Counted from the first letter of the stretch, positions 26,292 through 36,466 are shown. The stretch is DNA of 64,000 nucleotides from JAAFHB01 sp963677935 (GCA_963677935.2 CAXXEH010000003.1:2790001-2854000); one strand, 5' to 3'. Translations and numbers: made by a program. The notes: generated from the letters alone by a model not told the origin.

Positions 26292-28727
26292 TTAATTTTT
26301 AAATAATAATGCAGATGAAAATGGTCTGAGTATCATAAAATTTTTCTTTACCTTTCCGGAGACATCCACATAACCACCACTAATTGGAATTGTGCGGGAG
26401 ATACCTGAATCGTTTACCAGCAACCGAAAATGGTTCTGGAGGTTAGGTTCAGTCACATCAGCTTCCTGAAATGAGATATTTCTAATCCAGACAGGTGCAA
26501 CCGGGTCACTGAACTCGAAATTTACCCTTTCAAACGGAATGTTTACAAAAGCCGGGACATAAAGCATCTCATGGTTTTGAAATGTTGGGGTTAACTGAAA
26601 TTCCTTTGAGCAAACGATGTGATTATCCCTGGTTTTGAAATTAGCCTTGATGATCTCCCCCGCTTTGCCTTTGGTTTCGAAACGAAGCAGGTATTTTCGT
26701 TCCTCTCCTTTGATGAAATCAATTTTTAGTGAAAGGATTAAATTTTTGTTCATCCCCTTGGGAGAACCTGGAGTTGCTCCGGTCAGATCACTGATAATTT
26801 TATCTGTTTCTCCTATGGAAGTACCCTTTTTATCGTACCAGGTATCGGTTCCATCGTGATAGTAACCATAAGTAGTTTTTAGTGTCGGACCAATTTTATT
26901 TATTTTATATGGATACCTTACTGGTCCGGCTGAAGAGTGCATATCAAATCCATATTGATCTTTCCATCCCTTCAACGAATGAGTTTTGTGGACATCTCGG
27001 ACAGCTGATTTATACGAGCAGGACATGATCATTTCTGGATCAGCCGGAGAGCAATAATAATTACTGTCGATCACCCCCATCCGTTTAATTCCATCCATCC
27101 CCTCATCGGTAATAAAATTGGCAATTCTCTGTGAAGCGGTCCTGGAGACGAAGGTGTTGCCTTTGACGATATTTAGCCGGTTTGTCAATAACGGCATCCC
27201 TTCAGCCCGCATCTGAAGCTGTGTTTTGCAATTAAAAACCAAATTATTCAGTGCGACGATCTTGCTGGCATTATTAATAAATAAGCCAATATTGCTGCAG
27301 TTGAAAATGGTATTTCCAATTACTTCCACATCATGACTTCCTCCGTCAATATAAATTCCCTCAGCGGAATTACTTAGCGAATCATTTGTCCCGCAACCCG
27401 CTCCTATGGCATTGCTGACGATATTTCCGATAATTTTACGCGCCGAATTTGGCGGAAGGTCGCCATTCCAGGTATAAATTCCCCCTCCGTCATCTTTGAT
27501 CATGCAATAGTTGGAGATGACATTGTGACGGACGATGGTCGAATCGCCATCAAATCGTAAGCCGATATAACCCACACTATCAATCCGGTTGTATTCCAAT
27601 AGATTTGAGCTGCCCGATATCCCCAATCCGATAAATGAGGTACTTTCTGATGAGCCAACCGCAGGATTTAGCCCGATCCTTCTGATCTCATTTTTCCGGA
27701 TAACCGAGCCTTGGCAATCGGAAAATGCCAGACCATTATTGACAGCGTTCAGGATTTTATTCTTTTCAAAAGTTATATTCCGGCACTTTGTAAAATTGAT
27801 GCCATTTTTGCCAGAGTTAACTATTTCAGTATGCCTGATGGTAATATTTTCGGATCTTTCTGCCAGGATTGCATTTTTTAACGCGCCCTTTAAAACCAGA
27901 TTTTCAATGGTAATGAATCCTTGTTTACTCACCGAAATCAACTCCCCCACTGTAGAAACTTCTATAACGGAGTTGGCAGGATCTGTTTCAGAATATAACG
28001 TGATCTTTTTTGTCTCCTTGTCATAACACCATTCTCCATTCTCATCGAGGGTGCCAGGATGGTTGCAGACAAAAAAACAAAATTCAGGGTCGATATCATA
28101 ACAGGTAGGCTTGATGGTTATCGTATCGCCGTTCGTTGACAGAATTGGTGACCAGTCCAGAACCCACCTGTTGGTTCTTACCATCAGATCAGCTCCCTTC
28201 CAGACAGAGGCATCCGGTATGGCATTACTAATCAAACGGGTAGCTCCGGAGGTCCATTTCATGGAGAGATATCCCTGATTAGGAGCTTTTTTGTTTGGCC
28301 ACCTTCCGATGGGTTGTTCCTCACCATTTAAAAACAAGTTATTTACCTCATCATTGCAGGAGGAACAGATTACTTCCCATTTATTGAGGCCAGCCTTCTT
28401 CCAATCTGTAACCTTTGTCTCTCCATTCAGGAGCGGTTTTGAACCCGTGCCATATGCTCCGAAATAGAGGTTTGATTGGAGGGTCCCCTTTTGTGTGATC
28501 TGTATACCGCCGTCAAATTGATCACCCCTTCGGAACAGCACAGAATCGCCGGGAAGGAGAATCCCTATTATTTGATTGAGTTTTTGAGTGCTTCTCCAGG
28601 GAGAATCCACCGATATACCCGTATTGCCGGTATCATCGCCATTTGATGCAAAATAATAGTTGGTTGCGTGTAAGTTGCCACTAACATAAAAGAACAGGAC
28701 AATAATGGAAATCTTTCGGATTGACAT
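26292..28727 (-). CDS. Giant parallel beta-helix protein (~830-residue family), copy 1
   Basis: I prefer the Met at 28727 (MSIRKISIIVLFFYVSG), which gives a clean signal peptide and a 16 bp gap. The longer frame to 28799 overlaps the preceding gene and starts with a hydrophilic leader. The mature protein begins TNYYFASNGDD, then carries PWRSTQKLNQI, RGD, KPLLNGETKVTDWKKAG and IGRWPNKKAPN. A long run of parallel beta-helix coils follows with the conserved motif YCMIKDDGGGIYTW, and the C-terminal beta-sandwich is possibly carbohydrate binding. Paralogues at 49316-51841 and 51868-54294. The fold matches that of GH120, GH141 and several lyases, but no family was assigned; the invariant Asp-Asp pair is a candidate active site. 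Confidence 0.7.
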   Translation of the reverse strand: MSIRKISIIVLFFYVSGNLHATNYYFASNGDDTGNTGISVDSPWRSTQKLNQIIGILLPGDSVLFRRGDQFDGGIQITQKGTLQSNLYFGAYGTGSKPLLNGETKVTDWKKAGLNKWEVICSSCNDEVNNLFLNGEEQPIGRWPNKKAPNQGYLSMKWTSGATRLISNAIPDASVWKGADLMVRTNRWVLDWSPILSTNGDTITIKPTCYDIDPEFCFFVCNHPGTLDENGEWCYDKETKKITLYSETDPANSVIEVSTVGELISVSKQGFITIENLVLKGALKNAILAERSENITIRHTEIVNSGKNGINFTKCRNITFEKNKILNAVNNGLAFSDCQGSVIRKNEIRRIGLNPAVGSSESTSFIGLGISGSSNLLEYNRIDSVGYIGLRFDGDSTIVRHNVISNYCMIKDDGGGIYTWNGDLPPNSARKIIGNIVSNAIGAGCGTNDSLSNSAEGIYIDGGSHDVEVIGNTIFNCSNIGLFINNASKIVALNNLVFNCKTQLQMRAEGMPLLTNRLNIVKGNTFVSRTASQRIANFITDEGMDGIKRMGVIDSNYYCSPADPEMIMSCSYKSAVRDVHKTHSLKGWKDQYGFDMHSSAGPVRYPYKINKIGPTLKTTYGYYHDGTDTWYDKKGTSIGETDKIISDLTGATPGSPKGMNKNLILSLKIDFIKGEERKYLLRFETKGKAGEIIKANFKTRDNHIVCSKEFQLTPTFQNHEMLYVPAFVNIPFERVNFEFSDPVAPVWIRNISFQEADVTEPNLQNHFRLLVNDSGISRTIPISGGYVDVSGKVKKNFMILRPFSSALLFKN

Positions 28728-28743
28728 GATTTTGAATATTGAA

Positions 28744-30099
28744 TTACAGTTTTTCGCCATAGGACCATCCTTTTCGGGCAGGTTCTTTGATGTATTCATC
28801 CAATTCAGGACGACCGACAGCTTTCATGTTTTTTGCATCATAATTAATTGTGCCTCCAAATCGTTGCGCCAAAATACCCACCTGGGCCATTTCAACTAAA
28901 CTGGCGGAATAATCAAAGTTTGATCCGGGAAGTGTATGATTTTTAATGGCAGAAATCCATTCCTGAACAGGTTTTTCCTCCAAAATTCTTGGAATAGTTT
29001 TCGCAGGTGGATTTTTCAGAAACTCGGTCCACTCTTCCTGTGGTACAAGTAGTCTTGCATCATTGGGTCGCATTCCTGTAATCAATGTTTTTTTGTCTCC
29101 AATCATAATCATCCCGTCTCCAGGAAGTTCTTTAATTCCCCATTCGGGCCTTACGTCAGGTTTTCCGAAACCTTCGTACCATTTCATGGTGACAGGAGCT
29201 TTATTTCCACGTGCGGCAAACTTCCAGGTAACTACCGATTGTTCTGAAACAAAAGAATGATCAGGTATTGGATTGATCCGCTCAGCTTCTGCTGTCAATG
29301 GTGTCCCAAGATCCAAGGCCCAGAATGGGGCATCAAGGGTGTGACAACACCAATCGCCTAATTTTCCATTTCCGTAGTCATAGTATGCTCTCCAGCGCCC
29401 CGGACAATAAGCTTTATTATAAGGGCGCTCAGTTGCTGGACCCTGCCACAAATCCCAGTCAAGCACATTAGGTACTGCCTGTGCTTCAGGTGGAAAGCTT
29501 TTTGGCAGAACATATTCCGACCAATTCTCTGTCGCAGATTTAAGTGCAGGTTGCCAGGCATATACTTCCTTAACTTGTCCTAGTATACCGGCATCGTACC
29601 ACTCTTTTACGAGGCGGATACCATCTGTGGTATGTCCCTGGTTCCCCATTTGAGAAACAACACCATAATGTTTGGCTGCCTTTTTCAAGGTGCGTGACTG
29701 CCAGATATTGTGGCACAATGGCTTTTCTACAAATACATGTTTTCCAAGTTCCATTGCTGCCATTGCAGCGGCAAAATGGGTATGATCGGGTGTCGCAATG
29801 ATCACGGCATCAATATCTCCGGCCATTTCGTCAAACATTTTCCGAAAATCCTTATACCTTTTCGCTTTGGGGCATGCCTTAAAGCCTTCTGCAGATTGCC
29901 ATTCGTCCACATCGCACATGGCAACAATACTCTCCTGCGGAACCTGGGTCCAGCTTGCCTGTCCCCGGCCACCTACACCAATTACGGCAATATTTAATCT
30001 GTTATTCGGTGAGCAACGTAACAAATTCGGGATTACGAATACCCCTGTTGCAGCCGTAGCGGCCGTTTTCATAAATGATCTGCGTGACAAATTCTTCAT
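28744..30099 (-). CDS. Tat-exported Gfo/Idh/MocA-family NAD(P)-dependent oxidoreductase
   Basis: 451 residues. The Tat signal is LSRRSFMKTAATAATG (Arg6, Arg7), with a possible lipidated Cys in LLRCSPNN (Cys29). The Rossmann fold has NIAVIGVGGRG (36-46), acidic VAMCDVDEW, ATPDHTH (102-108) and the family EKP motif (Glu125-Lys126-Pro127). The C-terminal alpha/beta domain includes GKLGDWCCHTLD. Members oxidise or epimerise sugars, and some (GH109) hydrolyse glycosides through transient NAD oxidation. Export with bound cofactor suggests periplasmic sugar oxidation, as in the 3-keto-glycoside route described for Bacteroides. No DUF1080-type partner lyase is seen nearby. Substrate unknown. Confidence 0.82.
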   Translation of the reverse strand: MKNLSRRSFMKTAATAATGVFVIPNLLRCSPNNRLNIAVIGVGGRGQASWTQVPQESIVAMCDVDEWQSAEGFKACPKAKRYKDFRKMFDEMAGDIDAVIIATPDHTHFAAAMAAMELGKHVFVEKPLCHNIWQSRTLKKAAKHYGVVSQMGNQGHTTDGIRLVKEWYDAGILGQVKEVYAWQPALKSATENWSEYVLPKSFPPEAQAVPNVLDWDLWQGPATERPYNKAYCPGRWRAYYDYGNGKLGDWCCHTLDAPFWALDLGTPLTAEAERINPIPDHSFVSEQSVVTWKFAARGNKAPVTMKWYEGFGKPDVRPEWGIKELPGDGMIMIGDKKTLITGMRPNDARLLVPQEEWTEFLKNPPAKTIPRILEEKPVQEWISAIKNHTLPGSNFDYSASLVEMAQVGILAQRFGGTINYDAKNMKAVGRPELDEYIKEPARKGWSYGEKL

Positions 30100-30138
30100 T
30101 TGATTATAATTACACGTTTCAATATAAATAATTGTATT

Positions 30139-32715
30139 TTAATTTTTTAAACATAGCTCGTATCGGTGCTGCTTTTGCGTTTCAAAGCTGACAATACCTT
30201 TTTCCTTATTAATGTTATATTTCACTTCTTTTCCCCCTGAAATGATTTTTATGTTTTGATACCCATTTTCTTTAAACAGACAGGGCTTGCCTTCGAAGGA
30301 GATGATCTCCACCAAATCGATTTTCCCTTCGGTCCATTCCAGGCCAACTTCAAATCCGCCTCTGGCTTTCAGTCCGGTCACTTTTCCTTTGGACAAATTA
30401 GCCGGCAGCGCTGGCAGAAACCGCAGCAGCCCTTGCCTGTCCTGAAAAATCATTTCGGCAATGGCTGATCCCAATGCCAGACTGGCTTCAATCTGAACCA
30501 ATTTTGTTCCTTTATACCATGCCAAACCACCTCTTTCTCCACTCCAGTCATTACACGTGACTAACAAATTGTCAAGTACATGAATGGGAAGCATTTTAAC
30601 TATTTCGGAGTATGCCTCTTCTCCTTTGTAAAGTCTCGCAAGCAGTTGCGCGTCCCACACAAAAGTGAAAGACTGAGTGGTACCGCGACCCGCTTCATGC
30701 CTTTTGAGAATGGTTTTGTAGGCCGCCTCAGCATATTCCGGGGTATTTTCAGGCGAAATTCTGTCTCCGGGACACAACCCAACAAGTAAAGACCGGTGTC
30801 GATGGCCAGGTTCTGCCATTGCATGATCTTCGAGCCATTCATTGATGGAGCCATCCTCATTAATCCTGGGAAAGGGGACGCGATCGACGATGGTTTGCCA
30901 CTTCTTCAACAGTTTAGGATCACTTTTCAGTAAATTGCCAGCCTTTATCAAATGGCTGAACAGATCATGTATCAACTCGAGGTCAATAGAGGAGGCAGAA
31001 GATGAAAAGTTGGTTCTGCTTCTTCCGGAAATGGACATTTCAGGGGAGGCACTTAATGCAGGCACAAGGAATCCATTGCGGTTTTCTACCAAGAAATCCT
31101 CATAGAAATTCCCGGCCTCAACCATGAAGGGATACAGATGGCTTTTTAAAAATGCAATGTCATTGCTATACTCCCAATGTTGCCATAAAACCTGGGAAAC
31201 CCATGCTGCGCTACTTGTCCATGTGAAGCAAAAACTATCAAAGTTTCCTATATTTTTGTTATCAGCCACGCCACCCAAAACAAGGCCTTTTGCTCCATAA
31301 AGGTCTTTTGCTACTCTCCGTCCGTCAGCCATTAAAGATTCTGCCCAGCTCATCAGGGGGTTCATTAAATCGCCCAGGTTCAGCATATCTAAAGGCCAAT
31401 AGCACATTTCAAGATTTAAATCCAGGTGATAATCACATTCCCAGGCGGGACGCAGATCCTGGTTCCAGATACCCTGAAGATTAATCGGGGCTTTGGGGAG
31501 CTGGCCTGCCGGTTGCGGGCGACCACTTGAAATAGCCAGATAGCGCGAGAGGTTAAACATCTTTTCCAACAGTGCTGGTGAAGCAGTACTTTCATCAACT
31601 GATCTTTTCAACAGCGAATCGGTAGGAATAACTGGTTTTTCACCTTCCAGACTCAACGAAATCCTATTGTATATTCTTTGAAAATCGTCAATATGTTCTG
31701 TTTTAAGCATTTCATAACTTCCTGTGACTTTGTCAAGTTTCTCAATCGTCTTTTTCACCAGGTCAACACCTTTTTCAAATTCATCATCGATAGTGATCGC
31801 CAACAGAATGAGTACCTCATCGGCAGTATCAAAAAAAGTAGAAGCCCCGTCATTTTTTCCAAACAATTCGTTATTGCTGAAAACAAACCTCCATCCTAAA
31901 TCCTTTTCGGGCATTGCTGCCTTATTCCGGATAAACTCTTTCCTTCCGGTCGTAAGGCGGCCACCCCGTTGTATAACTTTTGCAACAATAACATATTCCC
32001 TCCCCTCCTCAAACTTTCCTTTTAAAACGACCTTATCCATCGTGGAATAACCCGTTATTTCACATTCCGGATCCAGTAAGCGGGAAAGAGAAACTTCTCC
32101 GGTTAACATACCTGCACGATCTGAAGTCAAATGGGTGGCCATTACCCCACGTTCCCACGCAGAAAAGACCTCCCTGGTATATTGAACATTGTTGATACTG
32201 TATTGTGTCTGAACAATACCCTTATCCATATACAATACACGTTTATAATCTTTTACGTCCCCTGTCTGGTGTGGGAAACGGATGTATAAATCACCTGCCG
32301 GCACATAGGGATTAATGTATATCGCGTTGGCCGGAGCCGGGATTTTTTGTTTTATCAGATCATCGGCTTTATCCCATTCTCCTTTTTGGCTTAATTGCCA
32401 AATACTTTTGATATCAGAAGCGGTCCGATGTTCCTGGTAACTCCAAAATTGTCTCCATAACAGATCGTGGTTAACTGCGATCCTTTCCTGTTGTACTGCA
32501 CCTAAAACCATTCCACCCAAACGGCCGTTCCCAACAGGGTAACCCTCTGACCATTCGGATGCCGGCCTGGCTGACCAAATTGCATTTCCTGATTTTAATG
32601 CCACTGAATCAATACTTACAGTTCGATTTGAACTTGCGGAATAAGCTGGATTACAGGCAGTATGACTGTGGCTGAAAATGAAAAATATCAGGAGAACAGC
32701 AATTATTTTATTCAT
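30139..32715 (-). CDS. GH95-like (alpha/alpha)6 protein with altered catalytic residues
   Basis: 858 residues with an N-terminal signal ending near SHTAC (possible atypical lipobox). The N-terminal beta-sandwich starts with WSEGYPVGNGRLGGMVLG, the GH95 entry signature, followed by the helical barrel and a C-terminal beta domain. Compared with the canonical GH95 at 61046-63775, the acid Glu is kept (Glu559 in SASPEMS). The N-x-N pair that activates water has become Asp432-Leu-Asn434. The following D-G-N of QIDGNFG is replaced by QIEASLA (Glu743). It may therefore be a GH95-clan enzyme with another substrate or reduced activity. 40 bp separate it from the oxidoreductase gene that follows. Confidence 0.78.
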   Translation of the reverse strand: MNKIIAVLLIFFIFSHSHTACNPAYSASSNRTVSIDSVALKSGNAIWSARPASEWSEGYPVGNGRLGGMVLGAVQQERIAVNHDLLWRQFWSYQEHRTASDIKSIWQLSQKGEWDKADDLIKQKIPAPANAIYINPYVPAGDLYIRFPHQTGDVKDYKRVLYMDKGIVQTQYSINNVQYTREVFSAWERGVMATHLTSDRAGMLTGEVSLSRLLDPECEITGYSTMDKVVLKGKFEEGREYVIVAKVIQRGGRLTTGRKEFIRNKAAMPEKDLGWRFVFSNNELFGKNDGASTFFDTADEVLILLAITIDDEFEKGVDLVKKTIEKLDKVTGSYEMLKTEHIDDFQRIYNRISLSLEGEKPVIPTDSLLKRSVDESTASPALLEKMFNLSRYLAISSGRPQPAGQLPKAPINLQGIWNQDLRPAWECDYHLDLNLEMCYWPLDMLNLGDLMNPLMSWAESLMADGRRVAKDLYGAKGLVLGGVADNKNIGNFDSFCFTWTSSAAWVSQVLWQHWEYSNDIAFLKSHLYPFMVEAGNFYEDFLVENRNGFLVPALSASPEMSISGRSRTNFSSSASSIDLELIHDLFSHLIKAGNLLKSDPKLLKKWQTIVDRVPFPRINEDGSINEWLEDHAMAEPGHRHRSLLVGLCPGDRISPENTPEYAEAAYKTILKRHEAGRGTTQSFTFVWDAQLLARLYKGEEAYSEIVKMLPIHVLDNLLVTCNDWSGERGGLAWYKGTKLVQIEASLALGSAIAEMIFQDRQGLLRFLPALPANLSKGKVTGLKARGGFEVGLEWTEGKIDLVEIISFEGKPCLFKENGYQNIKIISGGKEVKYNINKEKGIVSFETQKQHRYELCLKN

Positions 32716-32745
32716 TTTAGATGGGTTTAGTTGGTCTCTTTGGGG

Positions 32746-35415
32746 TTAAAACATCTTCGGAAGCCCCAATTGCGCTTTTCCTGATGAATGGTATTTGACA
32801 TTTTCATTCGGTTTAGGATTTTCGCCGGAAACCGTCCATGTTTCCATGCGCTGTCCTTCAGGAAGGATTATAAGCACTTCGTTGTTTTTTGTTTTCAGCT
32901 CAGCAATTTCTCCTGAAATTTTCTGTTGTCCTTTTTTCAGGCTGGATTGTACCAATGCTTTTCCCCATGGTAATTGCAGTTTAAAGGAGTTTCCAGCCAG
33001 ACTTTTAACACAAATCCATTGAATTTCGCCTGCTTTAATTTCGGCAGAAACAATAAAACCACCTTCGGCATGGAGCGTAAACCGTCCGCTTTTACTATCC
33101 GGAAATGCAGGAAAGATCCGCAAAATACCATCGTAACTTTGGAGCAACGATTCGTTCATGGCTGTGGCCAGTACCGACATCGATTCCATTGACATGTGAC
33201 GGAATGGCCACGACGGTATTGGGAACTTTTCATTATCTGAATGTGATTTTGTATCCTTGACAGTGCTTATTCCGAAAAAACTTTCGGCAACTATATTTGC
33301 GTCAAAGGCCCAATGACCCCAGCCATTGCAGTAGAATTGCCATCTTGACGGGAAACGTTCCAAATCAGTATTCAGCTCCTTGGAAAGCCCCAGCCGCGCC
33401 AGAACAATTGGAATGGGGTCCCAGCCTGTACCTTCCGAACCATATAAAAGTGCAGTAGTCTCCATTTTATCGAACAATTCGTTTCCTTTTTGCGACAGGC
33501 CAATCACTCCCGAGGGAAAAACGGGAGAGGAAGGAACAGACGGGAAAATGCCGTCGAGCAATTTTAAACCATTGTTGATTGTTGAACCTTCAACCGGGTT
33601 AAAAACTGCCAGCATTTTGTTTTCCTTGATACCCCAACCTGCAGCAAAAATCTGATCAGTCGCACATTTTTCTCCTTTAAAGAAGCCCGTTTTCAGCTTG
33701 TAGCCGACTTTCTCAGTTGAAATCGCTTGTTCTCCCGCAGGTATTACCGGCAGAGGAGCCAGATGATCGCGAATCTCTTTCCATTTTATAGCTTCAGGCA
33801 AACTTGTTCCTGTAATTTTCAATGCTTCAAGGGCAGTTGAAAACAAGGCTTGAGCATAAACCAGTTCAGTGAGCCCATCCTTAAGGAGTATCCATCCTTC
33901 GTATCCGGTACCTTCTTTGGCATGATACAATCCGTCAGTTTCTTTTACCAGAATAGACTCAAAGAACCGGGCCGCTTCAATAATAAATGGAAGCGCCTTT
34001 TCTTTGAGAAATGTTTGGTCACTAGTGTACCGGTACTGTTTCCAAAAATCGAGGGCAATCTCGGCAATTGGTGTATGATTCGCTTTTTCGCCGGAAGAAC
34101 TATATCCACGACGCTCGGTTACATCCGAAATAAAGGCGCCATCAACATTAAAAATTTCTTTTGCGTCTTTTTTTGCCTGAGGTAATGAATTGAACCTTAA
34201 ATTTAGGTAGGATGAAACCAGTCCGTGAAAACCTGCGGCATTCAGTGGCCAGCACAACTGCTGTTGATTCCAGTGAAAATAAAAGTTCCAGTTCTGCACA
34301 TCACGGCTCCAGCCCCAGAGTCCATTATTGAACCGTCCCGGGTATTTGCCGCCCTGCGACGCATTGGCATAATACATGGTCAGATACCAGAGGTTGTTCA
34401 GGTAATCATCGCCATAATCCATCAGCGAACGGTTCCAGATCGATCTCCAAACATCGGCATTGGATTTCTGAAAAGGCTCAATCCCTTTAATGAGTACTGA
34501 CGACAAAGCATTTTTCACCTCAGGAATAGGGTCCTGGTTCTTGGGAGAAGTAACCGAAAACGCAAGTTGTGCAAATTTTTGACGACTTCCGGACAATTCA
34601 ATGGAGGTACTCCGTGAATGTTGGCGTGAATATTTTATCGTTAACCCGTTAGTAGGTATTGCTCTGCCACCAACAGCAAATGTTCCGGACGATAATTTTT
34701 GTGTGATATAAACCCCACCATTATCAGCAATTGCGTCTGTTCCTGACAAACCAATGGATGCATCCCTATTGATCTGGGCGTACCAGTGCGAATAAGAACG
34801 CGACCCAAACCGTTCGACAGCGACCTCAATCGGTACATTTTCATTTAAATCGCTGTTCAGTTTATAAAACAAAGTTCCGGTTTGGTGGTCCACAAATGCT
34901 TTCAGACCGACTTTCCCAAACGGGCTATTAGCTTCCATACTTAGCGAAGCTTCGGCCAGATTGAGTTTGGCCTTAAAATCAGAAAGGTACAAGGTGTTGA
35001 AAACAGGAAACTTAAAATCGATAACGATCCGGCAGGCATGACGCTGTGTAGTGCTATAATCTTCTTCATCACTGCTCCAGTTATGGAAAGTGCCAAAGGC
35101 GGCATCATCCCATAAATCGCTTTTGTTCACCACCGCAATTATTTTTGAATCCTCGCACCAGAACAAAACCCCAACTTCACCATTTCCCAGTGGAATGCCC
35201 TGCAATGGATCTATTGGCGGACTGAGGTAAGCCAGATCGTATTGAGAAACCCGTCCGGGCCAGTCAATTTTCCATTCAGCAGTTTTCGGGTCAAAGGCCG
35301 ATTGAATGCTCCGATCACCTTCCGGCTGATTGGCAAATCCCGTCATACAGAACAAACAACAAATCATACTTGTAAAAACTGGAACTCTTATTTTCGGGAT
35401 TTTTCGATTTTTCAT
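32746..35415 (-). CDS. Divergent GH95-related (alpha/alpha)6 protein
   Basis: 889 residues, signal peptide about 1-28 (MICCLFCMTGFA). The N-terminal beta-sandwich carries QGIPLGNGEVGVLFW, like the GH95 entry pattern. A barrel follows with NNGLWGWSRDVQNWNFYFHW in place of the GH95 W-x-N-I-N segment (His replaces the first Asn). At the far end of the barrel WPFRHMSMESMS aligns with PPFQIDGNFG, with loss of the Asp, although MNESLLQSYDGILRIFPAFP still resembles the GH95 tail. It probably acts on a different glycan or by a different set of residues. Adjacent to the GH95-like gene that follows (30 bp) and the propeller gene that precedes it (10 bp). Confidence 0.65.
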   Translation of the reverse strand: MKNRKIPKIRVPVFTSMICCLFCMTGFANQPEGDRSIQSAFDPKTAEWKIDWPGRVSQYDLAYLSPPIDPLQGIPLGNGEVGVLFWCEDSKIIAVVNKSDLWDDAAFGTFHNWSSDEEDYSTTQRHACRIVIDFKFPVFNTLYLSDFKAKLNLAEASLSMEANSPFGKVGLKAFVDHQTGTLFYKLNSDLNENVPIEVAVERFGSRSYSHWYAQINRDASIGLSGTDAIADNGGVYITQKLSSGTFAVGGRAIPTNGLTIKYSRQHSRSTSIELSGSRQKFAQLAFSVTSPKNQDPIPEVKNALSSVLIKGIEPFQKSNADVWRSIWNRSLMDYGDDYLNNLWYLTMYYANASQGGKYPGRFNNGLWGWSRDVQNWNFYFHWNQQQLCWPLNAAGFHGLVSSYLNLRFNSLPQAKKDAKEIFNVDGAFISDVTERRGYSSSGEKANHTPIAEIALDFWKQYRYTSDQTFLKEKALPFIIEAARFFESILVKETDGLYHAKEGTGYEGWILLKDGLTELVYAQALFSTALEALKITGTSLPEAIKWKEIRDHLAPLPVIPAGEQAISTEKVGYKLKTGFFKGEKCATDQIFAAGWGIKENKMLAVFNPVEGSTINNGLKLLDGIFPSVPSSPVFPSGVIGLSQKGNELFDKMETTALLYGSEGTGWDPIPIVLARLGLSKELNTDLERFPSRWQFYCNGWGHWAFDANIVAESFFGISTVKDTKSHSDNEKFPIPSWPFRHMSMESMSVLATAMNESLLQSYDGILRIFPAFPDSKSGRFTLHAEGGFIVSAEIKAGEIQWICVKSLAGNSFKLQLPWGKALVQSSLKKGQQKISGEIAELKTKNNEVLIILPEGQRMETWTVSGENPKPNENVKYHSSGKAQLGLPKMF

Positions 35416-35425
35416 TGAAATGGAT

Positions 35426-36382
35426 TTATTGCTTTGCCGTTATTTTGGTCAGTGTAATATTTTGCGGAAAATGTTTCTCGAAGAAAGTCTTCTCTGCCCC
35501 TTCGTACATGGCCACTCGCACAGTACCCCAAGTCGACTGATCGCCCGTTGCATAATAGAGATAAGTTTTCCCTTCGTATTCCATCAGATCGACATCTGAA
35601 TTATTTGACCCCTCACCCGGCCCCGCTTCCAGTATTGGGTTATATGGACTTAATTCCCAATTTTCGAGGTTTTTAGAGCGCGCCATATACGAAATCCATC
35701 CGTTATGCCCATCAAGGGGAGCATGCAGATAGATAACATAATAATAAGGTTTATAAAAACGGATTACGGGACAGGCAGAGTACTCCTGATGCTCACCTGT
35801 AAATGTTAATCCCGGGATTTTTTCCCATTTCGACAGATCAATCGAACGCGCAAATCTGAAACAAAATTGAACCGGCTTATCCGATTCATAAGCCATGAGA
35901 TATCCCTTTTCGTCGCGGCAAACAGATGAATTAAAGAGATGTTCTCCACCTTCAGGCAAGAGGATCTTTTCGGTTTTCCAGTTCTTCAGATCAGTGGTAA
36001 CAAAACGATCAATTCCGCTTGGTTTCCAAACCTCTCCAGAAGCTGAAAAGTCAAGAGCAAATACATTTAACTCATTATCCTTTACATAGGCAGATGCAAA
36101 TGAGTGGGTAGTTCCAAAACGGGCCATCTCTTTTCCGGTTTGAAGATCAAATAGGTACAGGTAGGAATCTTTTTCCGCAACAGGCCTGTAATTGGCAACC
36201 AGTAACATCTGTGAATTAAATAGAACCGGAGTATTTTCCATCGGTGTCCGTCCATCCGCAGAAAGGGCAAAAGGGAGCTTGGTCAGAACCGGTTTTCTAC
36301 TCTTCAGTTGACCATTCGCTGATCCTCCGGGAACCAACACACATGAACAGGCAATTATAGAAATAAACAACAACATCTTCAT
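35426..36382 (-). CDS. Five-bladed-propeller glycosidase-like protein, duplicate 1
   Basis: The frame is open to an ATG at 36442, but the Met at 36382 begins a clean signal peptide (MKMLLFISIIACSCVL). It is also collinear with the start of its duplicate at 38048-39016, so I use it. The mature protein has LTKLPFALS, TPVLFNS, LYLFDLQTGKEMARFG, FVTTDLKNWKTEKI, GEHLFNSSVCRD, YSACPVIRFYKPYYYVIYL, SDVDLMEYEGKTYLYYATGD and WGTVRVAMY. Such blade patterns with paired acids and aromatics are typical of the GH32/GH43/GH130 propeller group. The catalytic triad cannot be placed with certainty (candidates: the SDVDL Asps). Very similar to its duplicate, including several identical stretches of 10 or more residues. 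Confidence 0.68.
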   Translation of the reverse strand: MKMLLFISIIACSCVLVPGGSANGQLKSRKPVLTKLPFALSADGRTPMENTPVLFNSQMLLVANYRPVAEKDSYLYLFDLQTGKEMARFGTTHSFASAYVKDNELNVFALDFSASGEVWKPSGIDRFVTTDLKNWKTEKILLPEGGEHLFNSSVCRDEKGYLMAYESDKPVQFCFRFARSIDLSKWEKIPGLTFTGEHQEYSACPVIRFYKPYYYVIYLHAPLDGHNGWISYMARSKNLENWELSPYNPILEAGPGEGSNNSDVDLMEYEGKTYLYYATGDQSTWGTVRVAMYEGAEKTFFEKHFPQNITLTKITAKQ

Positions 36383-36466
36383 GGACAGACTATCCAATTG
36401 TCGAAAAGTGCTTGATTTTAATACCGATATATTGGTTTTCATTGATAATAATTGTTGTAAATACTA

